A stretch of 64,000 nucleotides of DNA from Alphaproteobacteria bacterium (GTDB lineage Bacteria > Pseudomonadota > Alphaproteobacteria > Micropepsales > Micropepsaceae), in assembly GCA_016783965.1 (NCBI GenBank), contig JADHVO010000010.1, forward strand, positions 97,477-161,476. The letters are read 5' to 3'. The position numbers were made by a program, and so were the translations under genes. Within the stretch, counting starts at the first letter, position 1. Every line of letters begins with the position of its first letter. Under the pieces are notes generated by a model. It did no database searches and was not told the origin of the DNA. It saw only the letters and a list, made by a program, of their open reading frames with translations. This document shows, in pieces, positions 25,659 through 34,722 of this stretch.

Positions 25659-27689
25659 GTGCAGATTCGTTTTCTGGCCGTCACCACGGTCGCGGCGTTG
25701 CTTTTTGTATCCGGTCGGGCGGTCTACGCGCAGGACGCGTCCGCGCCGCCGTCGGGCTTACTCGTCTATGACGAGGCCTATTTCGCCGATGCGCGGCCCA
25801 ACACCGCCATGGACATGATCCGGCGCCTGCCTGGGTTTGCGTTCGACAACGGGCAAAGCGCGCGCGGCTTCGCCGGCACGGCCGCCAACGTGCTGATCGA
25901 TGGGCAGCGGCCGACCTCGAAAACCGACGATGTGCAGTCCATCCTGAACCGCATGCCGGCATCGAGTGTGGCGCGGATCGAGGTGATCCGCGGCGGGGCG
26001 CCCGGCATCGACATGCAGGGCTTGCCGGTCATTGCGAATGTCATCCGCAAGACCGCGGCGTCGACCACTATCGTGCTCGACTTCAACGACAACATCTGGA
26101 TGGACGGCCATACGGTGCCGTCGCTGAGCGTGGATTACTCGCGGCACTCCGGCGGCTCGATCTACGAGCTGTCGTTGCAGCGCTTCGGCGGCTATGACGA
26201 CTCTGTCGGCCTCGGCCACCGCATCTTCACCGATTCCAACGGCAATATCTTTCAGGTCGATCGCGAGGATCGTCAGGCGACCGGGTTCGGCGAGGGGCTG
26301 AACAGCGCGATCACGATGCCGTTGTGGGGCGGGACGTTCAAAACGAACCTGACCCTGCAGGACTCGCCTTTCCATTCTGACCTTGCGTTCACGCACCCCG
26401 GATACCGTTCAGACATCATCAGCCACACCGGCAACCAGAACGGCGAGCTGGGCGTGCACTGGAACGGCAACATCGGTGCGTTCGAGACGGAGTTTCTCGG
26501 CTTGCAGCGGGCGGGCCGCGCGACGAACTACAACGTGTTCCGCGATCCCTCGACCGACCAGCGCTTCCTGTCGGTCGATCTGACGAGCGAGACCATCGTG
26601 CGCGCCACCGCGCGCTATCACGAGTCCGCGGCGCTAGTCTTCGAGGGCGGCGGCGAGATCGCCTACAACTGGCTGAACGGCAAGAGCAGCTTCACACTGG
26701 ATGGCGCCCCGGTTGCCGTTCCGGACGCCAACGCCACGGTCAGCGAAAAGCGCGGCGAGGTATTCGGCCAGGGGACCTGGAAGATCGATCCGGAGCTGAC
26801 CCTTGAGGTCGGCGCGCGATTCGAGTTCTCCACCATCAGCGAGAGCGGCGATACGCGGAAGCAACGCTCTTTCTTTTATCCCAAGCCGCGGGCGTTGCTG
26901 ACCTGGGCGCTGGACGACAAGACGCAGATCCGCGCGCGGTTCGAAAAGGTGCTGGACCAGATCGACTTCGGCAACTTCATCGCCACCAGCGACCTGGGAG
27001 GCAGCGGCGTGAGCGCGGGCAATTCCGACCTCAAGCCCCAGCAGCGCGACCAGTACGAGCTCGCGTTCGAGTGGCACTTCTGGGACAAGGGCGCGATCAC
27101 CGCGACGCTGCTGCACGAGGAGATCACCGACGTGTCGGACCTGATCGTGGTCACCGACAGCATGGGCAACTCCTTCGCTGCGCCGGGCAACATCGGCTAC
27201 GGCATCAACAACCAGCTCGACATCGAGGCGACGCTGCCGCTGGATTTCCTCGGCATCGAGAACGGGCTTCTGAAGAGCACGACGATCTGGCGCTCCAGCC
27301 GCGTGCACGATCCGGTGACGGGCCAGATCCGCGTCATCACGGCGCAGCGACCGAACGACATCGAGTTCGCGTTCACGCAGGACATCAACAGCCTGAAATC
27401 AACCTGGGGCATCAACTGGTTCAACGGCTGGCGCGAACGGTATTACCGCCTGCAGGAGCTCCGCGACCGCAAGATACCGCCTGGGCTTCTGAGCGTGTTC
27501 TGGGAGTACAAGCCGACGCCGGCCTGGAGTCTGCATTTCGAGTTCGACAACATCGACCCGTTCATCTACGACGACAAGCACTACGACTATTCTCCGTCGC
27601 GCGCCTTCCCGCCACCGGTGACGCTGGAAGAACGCACGGTGCGGTCGCAGCCGCGTTTCTATTTCGAGATCCGAAAGACGTTCAACTGA
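25659..27689 (+). CDS. TonB-dependent outer membrane receptor
   Basis: 676 residues with a signal peptide (FLAVTTVAALLFVSGRAVYA-QD). A plug domain follows (NTAMDMIRRLPGFAFDNGQSARG, ANVLIDGQRPTSK, ASSVARIEVIRGGAPGIDM), then a 22-strand-type barrel rich in aromatic alternation. It ends RFYFEIRKTFN, a barrel-assembly signal with terminal aromatic and Asn. The LIDGQRP form of the plug is shared by receptors in sphingomonads and caulobacters whose substrates are mostly unknown. No TonB, ExbBD or dedicated hydrolase neighbours it, so the substrate cannot be inferred. It is separated from mgtA by about 190-240 bp. Confidence 0.88.
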   Translation: MQIRFLAVTTVAALLFVSGRAVYAQDASAPPSGLLVYDEAYFADARPNTAMDMIRRLPGFAFDNGQSARGFAGTAANVLIDGQRPTSKTDDVQSILNRMPASSVARIEVIRGGAPGIDMQGLPVIANVIRKTAASTTIVLDFNDNIWMDGHTVPSLSVDYSRHSGGSIYELSLQRFGGYDDSVGLGHRIFTDSNGNIFQVDREDRQATGFGEGLNSAITMPLWGGTFKTNLTLQDSPFHSDLAFTHPGYRSDIISHTGNQNGELGVHWNGNIGAFETEFLGLQRAGRATNYNVFRDPSTDQRFLSVDLTSETIVRATARYHESAALVFEGGGEIAYNWLNGKSSFTLDGAPVAVPDANATVSEKRGEVFGQGTWKIDPELTLEVGARFEFSTISESGDTRKQRSFFYPKPRALLTWALDDKTQIRARFEKVLDQIDFGNFIATSDLGGSGVSAGNSDLKPQQRDQYELAFEWHFWDKGAITATLLHEEITDVSDLIVVTDSMGNSFAAPGNIGYGINNQLDIEATLPLDFLGIENGLLKSTTIWRSSRVHDPVTGQIRVITAQRPNDIEFAFTQDINSLKSTWGINWFNGWRERYYRLQELRDRKIPPGLLSVFWEYKPTPAWSLHFEFDNIDPFIYDDKHYDYSPSRAFPPPVTLEERTVRSQPRFYFEIRKTFN

Positions 27690-27713
27690 CCTCCCCGTCT
27701 TGCGCGAGTGGGA

Positions 27714-27880
27714 TATGATCAGCGTTCTTTCCTAAAGGCTCAGTGCCGCCTGGCCCCTCGGGACTCTTGCCGGAAAGGGCGTAACGCCACTCGTGCGGTC
27801 CTGGGGAGCCGGGATCGACGGAAGGCCCTTAGCCCGTTGGCTCTCAGCGCCCGCTGGCTAAACTCACCTGGCGGCGAGCC
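27714..27880 (+). promoter_or_regulatory. Structured leader of the mgtA-oprB unit (candidate)
   Basis: A possible -10 TATGAT lies at 27714-27719. The roughly 160-200 bases that follow are GC-rich and full of short inverted repeats, with a near-duplicate CCCGTTGGCT / CCCGCTGGCT (from 27833 and 27850). This leader is long for a bacterial gene, and mgtA leaders are often magnesium-responsive. I could not fit the known M-box consensus, so its role is only suggested. Confidence 0.3.
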
Positions 27881-27928
27881 ATGTCGGCGGTCCTTCCTTC
27901 TGCCAACCATAAACCAAGCGAGATTGTC

Positions 27929-30598
27929 ATGAGCGTGCAGGCTACCCGCCCAACCGGCCACCGCCCCCCCAAGGGCGCCAGCGTTTCGCAACTCCAGGCG
28001 TTGGGAACCTGCACGCCCGACGAGACCATCGCCAAGCTCGACTGCACGCGCAGCGGACTTACCCAAGAACAGGTGGCTGAACGGCGTCAGCGCTTCGGAT
28101 TGAACGAAGTTACCCAGGAGAAGCCGCCGAGCTGGTATGTCCAGCTCTTTCGCGCCTTCATCACGCCGTTCAACGGAGTGCTGTTCGCGGTAAGCTGCGT
28201 GTCGCTCTTCACCGACGTAATCCTCGCTGCGCCGGAAGACCGTTCGTTTCGGACGATCATCGTCCTCATGACCATGGTGCTGCTCAGCACCCTGATCCGA
28301 TTCTGGCAGGAGTTCCGCTCCAATCGGGCCGCTGAAGAGCTGAAGGCGATGGTGCGCTCGACCACCGCGGTATTGCGCGCAGGCATGGAGCGGCCCCAAG
28401 AGGTGCCGATTGCCGACCTTGTGCCGGGCGACATCGTTCAACTCGCCGCCGGCGACATGGTTCCAGCCGACGTTCGGGTGCTGAACGCAAAGGACCTCTT
28501 CGTCAGCCAGGCCATGCTTACCGGCGAATCGATGCCCGTCGAGAAGCATGCGAGTCCGCCCACGGATCATGCGACGGGGGGCGAACTCCTCGATCTGCCC
28601 ACGGTCTGCTTCATGGGTTCGAACGTCGTGAGCGGCTCGGCAACGGTGGCCGTGGCGGCAACGGGTGACACGACCTACTTCGGCGCCGTGGCAAAGGACA
28701 TCGCCGGGGCTCGCCCGCTCACCAGCTTCGATATCGGGATCAGCCGGGTCAGCTGGCTTCTCGTCCGATTTATCCTGGCCATGACACCGGTCGTCTTCTT
28801 CATCAACGGGTTCACCAAAGGCGACTGGTTGCAATCGCTGCTGTTCGCAGTTTCGGTTGCCGTGGGTCTGACGCCGGAGATGCTTCCGATGATCGTGACC
28901 ACGAACCTCGCCAAGGGTGCGGTCGCGATGGCGAAGCGCAAGACCATCGTGAAGCGGCTGAATGCCATCCAGAACTTCGGTGCAATGGACATCCTTTGCA
29001 CCGACAAGACGGGAACGCTCACGCAGAACAAGGTGATCCTCGAGAAGCACCTGGACATTCACGGGCGCGAGGACAGCCAGGTGCTGGAGTTCGCGTGGCT
29101 CAACAGCTTCCATCAGACGGGCCTGCGCAACCTGCTCGACGAGGCGGTGCTTCAATATGCACAGACCAGCGCGGACATCGAGAAGCTGAAGCACTTTCAG
29201 AAGATCGACGAGATGCCGTTCGACTTCGTGCGCCGGCGCATGTCGGTCATCGTTCGCAACGGCGGCAACCGCAATCTCCTGATCTGCAAGGGTGCTATCG
29301 AGGAACTCCTTCCGCTCTGCACCAAGGCCGACGACAACGGCGCTGCGCCAGACGGCGAAGTACCGTTCGACGACGCCAAGCGGGACGAAGTCCGCAAGCT
29401 CACTCGCGCGTTGAACGAAGACGGGTTACGTGCGCTTGCCGTCGCCTATCGCTGGTTCCCGCCAGAGGACCGCACCTACACCGTCGCCGACGAGTCCGAC
29501 CTGACACTCGCGGGCTACGTCGCGTTCCTCGACCCGCCAAAAGAAACCGCACGCGACGCCATTGCCGCGCTCAAGGAGTACGGCGTCCGCATCAAGATCA
29601 TCACAGGCGACAACGAGGTTGTCACGCGGAAGGTCTGTCGCGAAGTCAGCCTCGACATCGAAAACGTGGTGCTCGGCAAGGACATGGATGGCCTGTCCGA
29701 TGCCGATCTCGCCGAGCTGGCCGACCGCACGACCGTGTTCGCAAAAACCTCGCCGTTGCAGAAGTCACGCATCATCCGCGCGCTTATGAGCCGGGGACAT
29801 ACGGTCGGCTATATGGGCGACGGCATCAACGATGCCGCCGCCCTCAAGGACGCGGACGTGGGCATATCGGTGGACGGCGCGGTCGATATCGCAAAGGAGT
29901 CGGCCGACATCATCCTTCTCGAACGCAGCCTGATGGTGCTGGAGGAGGCTGTCATCGAGGGCCGGCGAACCTTCGCCAACATCAACAAATACATCAAGAT
30001 GACCGCCAGCTCGAACTTCGGCAACGTGTTCAGTGTGCTCATCGCCAGCGTCTTCCTGCCGTTCCTGCCGATGTTGCCGATCCAGCTGCTGACGCAGAAC
30101 CTGCTCTACGATATCTCGCAGATATCGATTCCGTGGGACGACGTGGACACGGATTACCTGAAAGTCCCGCGCAAGTGGGATGCGAGCGGGCTGGCCCGCT
30201 TCATGGTCTATATCGGTCCGACCAGTTCTATCTTCGACGTGGTGACGTTCCTCGTCATGTGGCACGTCTTTGGTGCCAACTCAGTCGCGCGACAGGAACT
30301 CTTCCAGTCGGGCTGGTTCATCGAAGGACTGCTCTCCCAGACCCTCATCGTGCACATGATCCGCACCCAGTACATTCCCTTTATCCAGAGCCGCGCGGCC
30401 TGGCCCGTCATCCTGCTTACGGCCTCGATCATGGCTTTCGGGATGTTCCTCCCGTTCTCGGTCATCGGGGAGCATCTCGGCATGGTGCACCTGCCATCGT
30501 CGTATTTCCTGTGGCTGGCCGGGATACTTCTTGGCTACTGCACCCTGACCCAGATCGTTAAGCGCTTTTACATCCGGCGCTTTCACCAGTGGCTCTAG
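27929..30598 (+). CDS. mgtA: Magnesium-importing P-type ATPase
   Basis: 889 residues from ATG 27929 (an in-frame ATG at 27881 would add MSAVLPSANHKPSEIV). This type IIIB P-ATPase brings Mg2+ into the cytoplasm. The phosphorylation site is DILCTDKTGTLTQNK. LTGESMPVEK is the TGES actuator loop, and LTPEMLPMIVTTNLAKGAVAM is the MgtA/B-specific M4 region. GDGINDAAALKDADVGISVDGA is the hinge motif. SSNFGNVFSVLIASVFLPFLPMLP and LLYDISQISIPWDDVD in M5-M6 closely resemble E. coli MgtA. A porin gene follows eight bases after the stop. Confidence 0.95.
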   Translation: MSVQATRPTGHRPPKGASVSQLQALGTCTPDETIAKLDCTRSGLTQEQVAERRQRFGLNEVTQEKPPSWYVQLFRAFITPFNGVLFAVSCVSLFTDVILAAPEDRSFRTIIVLMTMVLLSTLIRFWQEFRSNRAAEELKAMVRSTTAVLRAGMERPQEVPIADLVPGDIVQLAAGDMVPADVRVLNAKDLFVSQAMLTGESMPVEKHASPPTDHATGGELLDLPTVCFMGSNVVSGSATVAVAATGDTTYFGAVAKDIAGARPLTSFDIGISRVSWLLVRFILAMTPVVFFINGFTKGDWLQSLLFAVSVAVGLTPEMLPMIVTTNLAKGAVAMAKRKTIVKRLNAIQNFGAMDILCTDKTGTLTQNKVILEKHLDIHGREDSQVLEFAWLNSFHQTGLRNLLDEAVLQYAQTSADIEKLKHFQKIDEMPFDFVRRRMSVIVRNGGNRNLLICKGAIEELLPLCTKADDNGAAPDGEVPFDDAKRDEVRKLTRALNEDGLRALAVAYRWFPPEDRTYTVADESDLTLAGYVAFLDPPKETARDAIAALKEYGVRIKIITGDNEVVTRKVCREVSLDIENVVLGKDMDGLSDADLAELADRTTVFAKTSPLQKSRIIRALMSRGHTVGYMGDGINDAAALKDADVGISVDGAVDIAKESADIILLERSLMVLEEAVIEGRRTFANINKYIKMTASSNFGNVFSVLIASVFLPFLPMLPIQLLTQNLLYDISQISIPWDDVDTDYLKVPRKWDASGLARFMVYIGPTSSIFDVVTFLVMWHVFGANSVARQELFQSGWFIEGLLSQTLIVHMIRTQYIPFIQSRAAWPVILLTASIMAFGMFLPFSVIGEHLGMVHLPSSYFLWLAGILLGYCTLTQIVKRFYIRRFHQWL

Positions 30599-30606
30599 GA
30601 AATTCC

Positions 30607-31923
30607 GTGGCAAGAGCATGGTCCCTGGCAATCGCGCTCGCATGCGGGTTGGCACCCGTCCAGGCGGCCCTGGCCGACGACACCGCATCGACGTGGTCGT
30701 TGCATGTCCAGGCGACGTTTGCGGACGTGTACCACCCTGCGTTCAGATCGCCCTATCGCGGCGCCAATAGTCTCGATCCCGGAAGCAGGGGCAATGAGAC
30801 CTTCGATGCGACGTTGTTTGCGGGTACCCGCGTCTGGGAAGGCGGCGAGATCTATGCAAATCCCGAAATCGACCAGGGTTTTGGGCTGAGCAACACGCTC
30901 GGTGTTGCCGGCTTTCCAAGCGGCGAGGACTACAAGGTCGGCAGCGCCGCTCCGTACTTCCGCCTGCACAGACTGTTCTTTCGTCAGACCATCGACCTCG
31001 GGGGTGAGACCGAGCGCGTCGATGACGACGCCAATCAGATCGCCGGGCGCCGAACGCACGATCACGTGACGATCACCGCCGGAAAAATGTCCGTTACCGA
31101 CATCTTCGACGCCAACCAGTACGCCCACGACCCGAAGGGCGACTTTCTGAACTGGGCCGTGATCGATTCCGGCGCGTACGACTATGCCGCCGACGCGTGG
31201 GGCTATAGCTACGGCATTGCGGGCGAGTGGACCCAGGACTCGTGGACCTTCCGGGCGGGCTGGTTCGACCTGTCGCGTGTTCCAAACACAACAGCGCTTG
31301 TACGCGGCTTTGGCCAGTACGAGTTGGTGGTTGAGGCGGAGGAACGCCACTCGCTCTATGGCGAACCCGGCAAGGTCAAACTGCTGGGATATTTCAATCG
31401 CGGGCGCATGGGCTCCTACAACGACGCCGTCGCGCTTGCCCTAGCTACGGGCGCGCCCCCGGACATGTCCCTCGTTCGCCATCCGGCGACGCGCCCAGGC
31501 GTCGCTCTCAATGCGGAGCAGCAAATCGACGAGACGCTGGGAGCGTTCGCGCGCCTGAGCTGGAATGACGGGAGCAAGGAAGCCTACGAGTTCACCGAGA
31601 TCAACCGGTCGCTCGCGATCGGCCTGTCGCTGAAGGGGGCCGCGTGGGGAAGGCCGAACGATACCGTGGGCATCGCCGGGGTGGTGAACGAGTTGTCAGA
31701 CGCGGCGCGGCGCTACTTCGCGGCCGGTGGAATGGGCATCCTCATCGGCGACGGCCGCCTCCCGCATTATGGAAGCGAGGACATCGCCGAGCTGTATTAC
31801 TCGGCACCCGTCAACGATTGGCTTTCAGCCGGCGCCGATTGTCAGTTCATCAAAAACCCCGCATACAATCGCGATCGTGGCCCGGTTTCGATATTTGGGA
31901 TGCGCCTTCACGTATTCTTTTGA
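30607..31923 (+). CDS. oprB: OprB-family outer membrane porin
   Basis: 438 residues from a GTG at 30607, chosen because AGGAA lies five bases upstream; an in-frame GTG at 30589 lies inside mgtA. The signal peptide is MARAWSLAIALACGLAPVQA-ALA. The mature part has the OprB (carbohydrate-selective porin) pattern: HVTITAGKMSVTDIFDANQYAHDP, DFLNWAVIDSGAYDYAADAWGYSYG, YSAPVNDWLSAGADCQFIKNPAYN and the terminal GMRLHVFF with C-terminal Phe. It is tightly linked to mgtA, so its cargo may be a cation or its ligand rather than sugar; that is inference. Confidence 0.85.
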   Translation: MARAWSLAIALACGLAPVQAALADDTASTWSLHVQATFADVYHPAFRSPYRGANSLDPGSRGNETFDATLFAGTRVWEGGEIYANPEIDQGFGLSNTLGVAGFPSGEDYKVGSAAPYFRLHRLFFRQTIDLGGETERVDDDANQIAGRRTHDHVTITAGKMSVTDIFDANQYAHDPKGDFLNWAVIDSGAYDYAADAWGYSYGIAGEWTQDSWTFRAGWFDLSRVPNTTALVRGFGQYELVVEAEERHSLYGEPGKVKLLGYFNRGRMGSYNDAVALALATGAPPDMSLVRHPATRPGVALNAEQQIDETLGAFARLSWNDGSKEAYEFTEINRSLAIGLSLKGAAWGRPNDTVGIAGVVNELSDAARRYFAAGGMGILIGDGRLPHYGSEDIAELYYSAPVNDWLSAGADCQFIKNPAYNRDRGPVSIFGMRLHVFF

Positions 31924-31953
31924 GGGCCCATTCGTTCCGTTGGCGTGGTCGGC

Positions 31954-33972
31954 TCACGCGAATTCCATGATCACTTCATCGACGGCGAGGCTGTCGCCCT
32001 TGGTCGCGTTGATCTTCTTGACCGTGCCATCGGCCTGGGCGGTGAGGACGTTTTCCATCTTCATGGCCTCGACCACCGCGAGCGCCTCGCCGGCCTTCAC
32101 TTCCTGACCTTCCTTGACGTTGATCGAGACGACCAGGCCCGGCATCGGGCAGAGCAGCATCTTAGACGTATCGGGCGCCACCTTCTCGGGCATCAGCGCG
32201 GCGAGGCTGGCGCCCAGCGGCGAGCGCACGATGGCAGTAACGGTGCGGCCGCCCTGCCCCAGCTTGTAGCCACCCTGGCAGCGGCTGATCTGGATCGCGT
32301 GTTCGCCATCGCTGGTGCCGTTGAGGTACATGATCGGCTGGCCCGGCAGCCAGTCAGTGACGGCGCTGTAGGGCTTGCCGTCGATGTTCAGATGCAGATT
32401 GCCTGCCGCGAGGTTGGCGTTGGTCACCTGGAAGGCACGACCGTCGAGCGAGACGACGAAGTCTCTTCCTATCCGGTACGCTCCGTTCATGGTGCCCGAA
32501 ATGCCGGAGGCGCGGAGCGCGCGCACGAGGCGCGCGGCGGACGCGGCAGCGACGAAACGGCTTCGGTCGGTATCGTCCATTGGAAGGCCGTGGAAGCCGT
32601 CGGGAAATTCCTCGGCAATGAACGCAGTGGTGATCTTGCCCGACCGGAACTTCGCGTTGTGCATGATCGCGGTCAGGAAGTTGATGTTGTGGCTGATGCC
32701 CTCGATCCGGAACTGGTCGAGCGCGGTCGCCATGGCGTCGATCGCGTCGGTGCGCGTGGGTGCGTGCGTGCAGAGCTTGGCGATCATCGGATCGTAGAAC
32801 ATCGAGATTTCGCCGCCCTCGTACACGCCGGTGTCGTTGCGGATTGTGATGCCGGTCCTGCTGGCGCGTTCCGCCGGCGGACGATAGCGCACCAGGCGGC
32901 CGGTGGAGGGGAGGAAGCCGCGGTACGGGTCCTCGGCGTAGACGCGCGCCTCGACGGCCCAGCCGTTGATGCCGACATCGGACTGCTTGATCGGCAATTT
33001 TTCGCCGAAGGCGGAGCGGATCATCAGCTCCACAAGATCGAGGCCGGTGATCAGCTCGGTGACCGGGTGCTCCACCTGGAGGCGGGTGTTCATCTCCAGG
33101 AAGTAGAACTTGCGGTCCTTGTCGACGATGAACTCGACCGTGCCGGCGCTGTCGTAGCCGACGGCCTTGGCTAGCATCACAGCCTGCTCGCCCATCGCCT
33201 TGCGGGTGGCCGCGTCGAGGAAGGGCGACGGCGCCTCTTCGATGACCTTCTGGTTGCGGCGCTGGATCGAGCACTCGCGCTCGTTCAGGTAGACGACGTT
33301 GCCGTGCTTGTCGCCCATCACCTGGATCTCGATATGGCGGGGCTCGGTGACGAATTTCTCGATGAACAGGCGGTCGTCGCCGAAGCTGGCCTTCGCTTCG
33401 TGCTGCGAGGATTTGATCGCCTGGACCAGTTCGTCTTCCTTGTGGACGATGCGGAGGCCCTTGCCGCCGCCGCCGGCGGACGCCTTCACCATCACCGGAT
33501 AGCCGATCTCCTTCGCGATACGGCGCGCGTGGTTGTCGTCGGTGATCTCACCGATGAAGCCGGGGACCGTGTTGACCTTGGCCGCCTGCGCCAGCTTCTT
33601 CGATTCGATCTTGTCGCCCATCGCGGCGATGGCCCTGACGTTCGGGCCGATGAAGACGATGCCGTGCCTGGCGAGCGCCTCGGCAAAGGCCTCGCGCTCG
33701 GAGAGGAAACCGTAGCCGGGATGTACGGCCTCGGCGCCGGTGTCGCGGCAGGCCTGCACGATGCGGTCGATGACGAGATAGGACTGGGCCGAGGGCGGCG
33801 GGCCGATATGAACGGCCTCATCCGCCATCTCGACGTGCAGTGCGTCCTTGTCGGCGTCGGAATAGACGGCGACGGTCTTGATGCCCATCTTGCGGGCGGT
33901 CTTGATGACGCGGCAGGCGATCTCGCCGCGATTGGCAATCAGAATCTTCTTGAACACGTCAGGTACAGCCAT
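31954..33972 (-). CDS. pccA: Propionyl-CoA carboxylase, biotin-containing alpha subunit
   Basis: 672 residues. The biotin carboxylase domain spans about residues 1-450 (ILIANRGEIACRVIKTARKMG, HPGYGFLSEREAFA, ASAGGGGKGLRIV, FLEMNTRLQVEHPVTELITG). The central PCC-specific BT region (about 480-600) connects to the biotinyl domain with VVEAMKMENVLTAQ; MKMEN is typical of PccA. It makes carboxybiotin for conversion of propionyl-CoA to methylmalonyl-CoA. The partner pccB is at 39612-41144. The start overlaps the end of the upstream secreted-protein gene by 14 bases. Confidence 0.94.
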   Translation of the reverse strand: MAVPDVFKKILIANRGEIACRVIKTARKMGIKTVAVYSDADKDALHVEMADEAVHIGPPPSAQSYLVIDRIVQACRDTGAEAVHPGYGFLSEREAFAEALARHGIVFIGPNVRAIAAMGDKIESKKLAQAAKVNTVPGFIGEITDDNHARRIAKEIGYPVMVKASAGGGGKGLRIVHKEDELVQAIKSSQHEAKASFGDDRLFIEKFVTEPRHIEIQVMGDKHGNVVYLNERECSIQRRNQKVIEEAPSPFLDAATRKAMGEQAVMLAKAVGYDSAGTVEFIVDKDRKFYFLEMNTRLQVEHPVTELITGLDLVELMIRSAFGEKLPIKQSDVGINGWAVEARVYAEDPYRGFLPSTGRLVRYRPPAERASRTGITIRNDTGVYEGGEISMFYDPMIAKLCTHAPTRTDAIDAMATALDQFRIEGISHNINFLTAIMHNAKFRSGKITTAFIAEEFPDGFHGLPMDDTDRSRFVAAASAARLVRALRASGISGTMNGAYRIGRDFVVSLDGRAFQVTNANLAAGNLHLNIDGKPYSAVTDWLPGQPIMYLNGTSDGEHAIQISRCQGGYKLGQGGRTVTAIVRSPLGASLAALMPEKVAPDTSKMLLCPMPGLVVSINVKEGQEVKAGEALAVVEAMKMENVLTAQADGTVKKINATKGDSLAVDEVIMEFA

Positions 33973-34597
33973 CTTTGCGATTGACAGGGAAATCCTTGGG
34001 CAGCGGCGTGCCGAACTGATGGGAGAACGCCACTTCAGAGTTGCAGAACCGGCCGCGCGAGGCGACCTTCTCGATCAGCGTGAACCGGTCCGGAGTCTCT
34101 ACGCCGTCTTCGGGGCGGATCAATTCATAGACTTCAAACGTCGTGATTGCCGGTTCAGGGATGGACTTCGTCCAGTTCCGGGTCGCCGTCATCAGCAGCG
34201 TCTGCGGCTTGCCGTCTAAAAGGGCGTGCGCGAAGTGCACGCTGCGAACGTAGTCCTCGCCCGTGTGCGGCGCATCGGACTCAACATCGTCGAAGTTGTA
34301 CTTGGGTGGACCACGATCAACGCCGACCACGTTCCAGTCGCCTTCCACTTCCCCGCCCGGCATCACGATCAGGAAGATGTTGAAGCTATGCGCATTGCCG
34401 TTGCCGCGCCATGCCACGACGATCCGCGCCGGACGGCCATCGATCGCGAAATGCGGGATGCGATTTTCGCCAAGGCGAACATCGATGAGCCGCAGATTGG
34501 TGAGACGGTGATGGTCGAGGCCGCCGGATGCCTGTGCGCCTGCCGTTGCGGCGAGCGCCAGCGCCACACCGCAAAGCACGGACCAAAGGCCCGGCAT
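33959..34597 (-). CDS. Secreted protein of unknown function upstream of pccA
   Basis: 212 residues from ATG 34597, giving a clear signal peptide MPGLWSVLCGVALALAATAG-AQAS. The mature protein is predicted periplasmic and beta-rich (RLIDVRLGENRIPHFAIDGR, IVVAWRGNGNAHSFNIFLIV, LMTATRNWTK, ITTFEVYELI). No family was recognised. It overlaps the pccA start, which points to cotranscription with a metabolic gene of no obvious relation. Confidence 0.7.
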   Translation of the reverse strand: MPGLWSVLCGVALALAATAGAQASGGLDHHRLTNLRLIDVRLGENRIPHFAIDGRPARIVVAWRGNGNAHSFNIFLIVMPGGEVEGDWNVVGVDRGPPKYNFDDVESDAPHTGEDYVRSVHFAHALLDGKPQTLLMTATRNWTKSIPEPAITTFEVYELIRPEDGVETPDRFTLIEKVASRGRFCNSEVAFSHQFGTPLPKDFPVNRKDGCT

Positions 34598-34722
34598 CGT
34601 GCCGCTTCTGGCAAACTGCTTGCGCAAGGCGTCCCCGTACAGCCCGATTGGCCTGTTCTGCCAAGGTTTTAGGGGCATTAGTGCTTGCCGTAAACCGGCT
34701 GCGTCGTTTACGCAGGGGCGTT

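Noticed and set aside
27690..27928. M-box (ykoK) magnesium riboswitch before mgtA
   Set aside because: The conserved core blocks of that RNA could not be found on the plus strand; only a generic structured leader is claimed.
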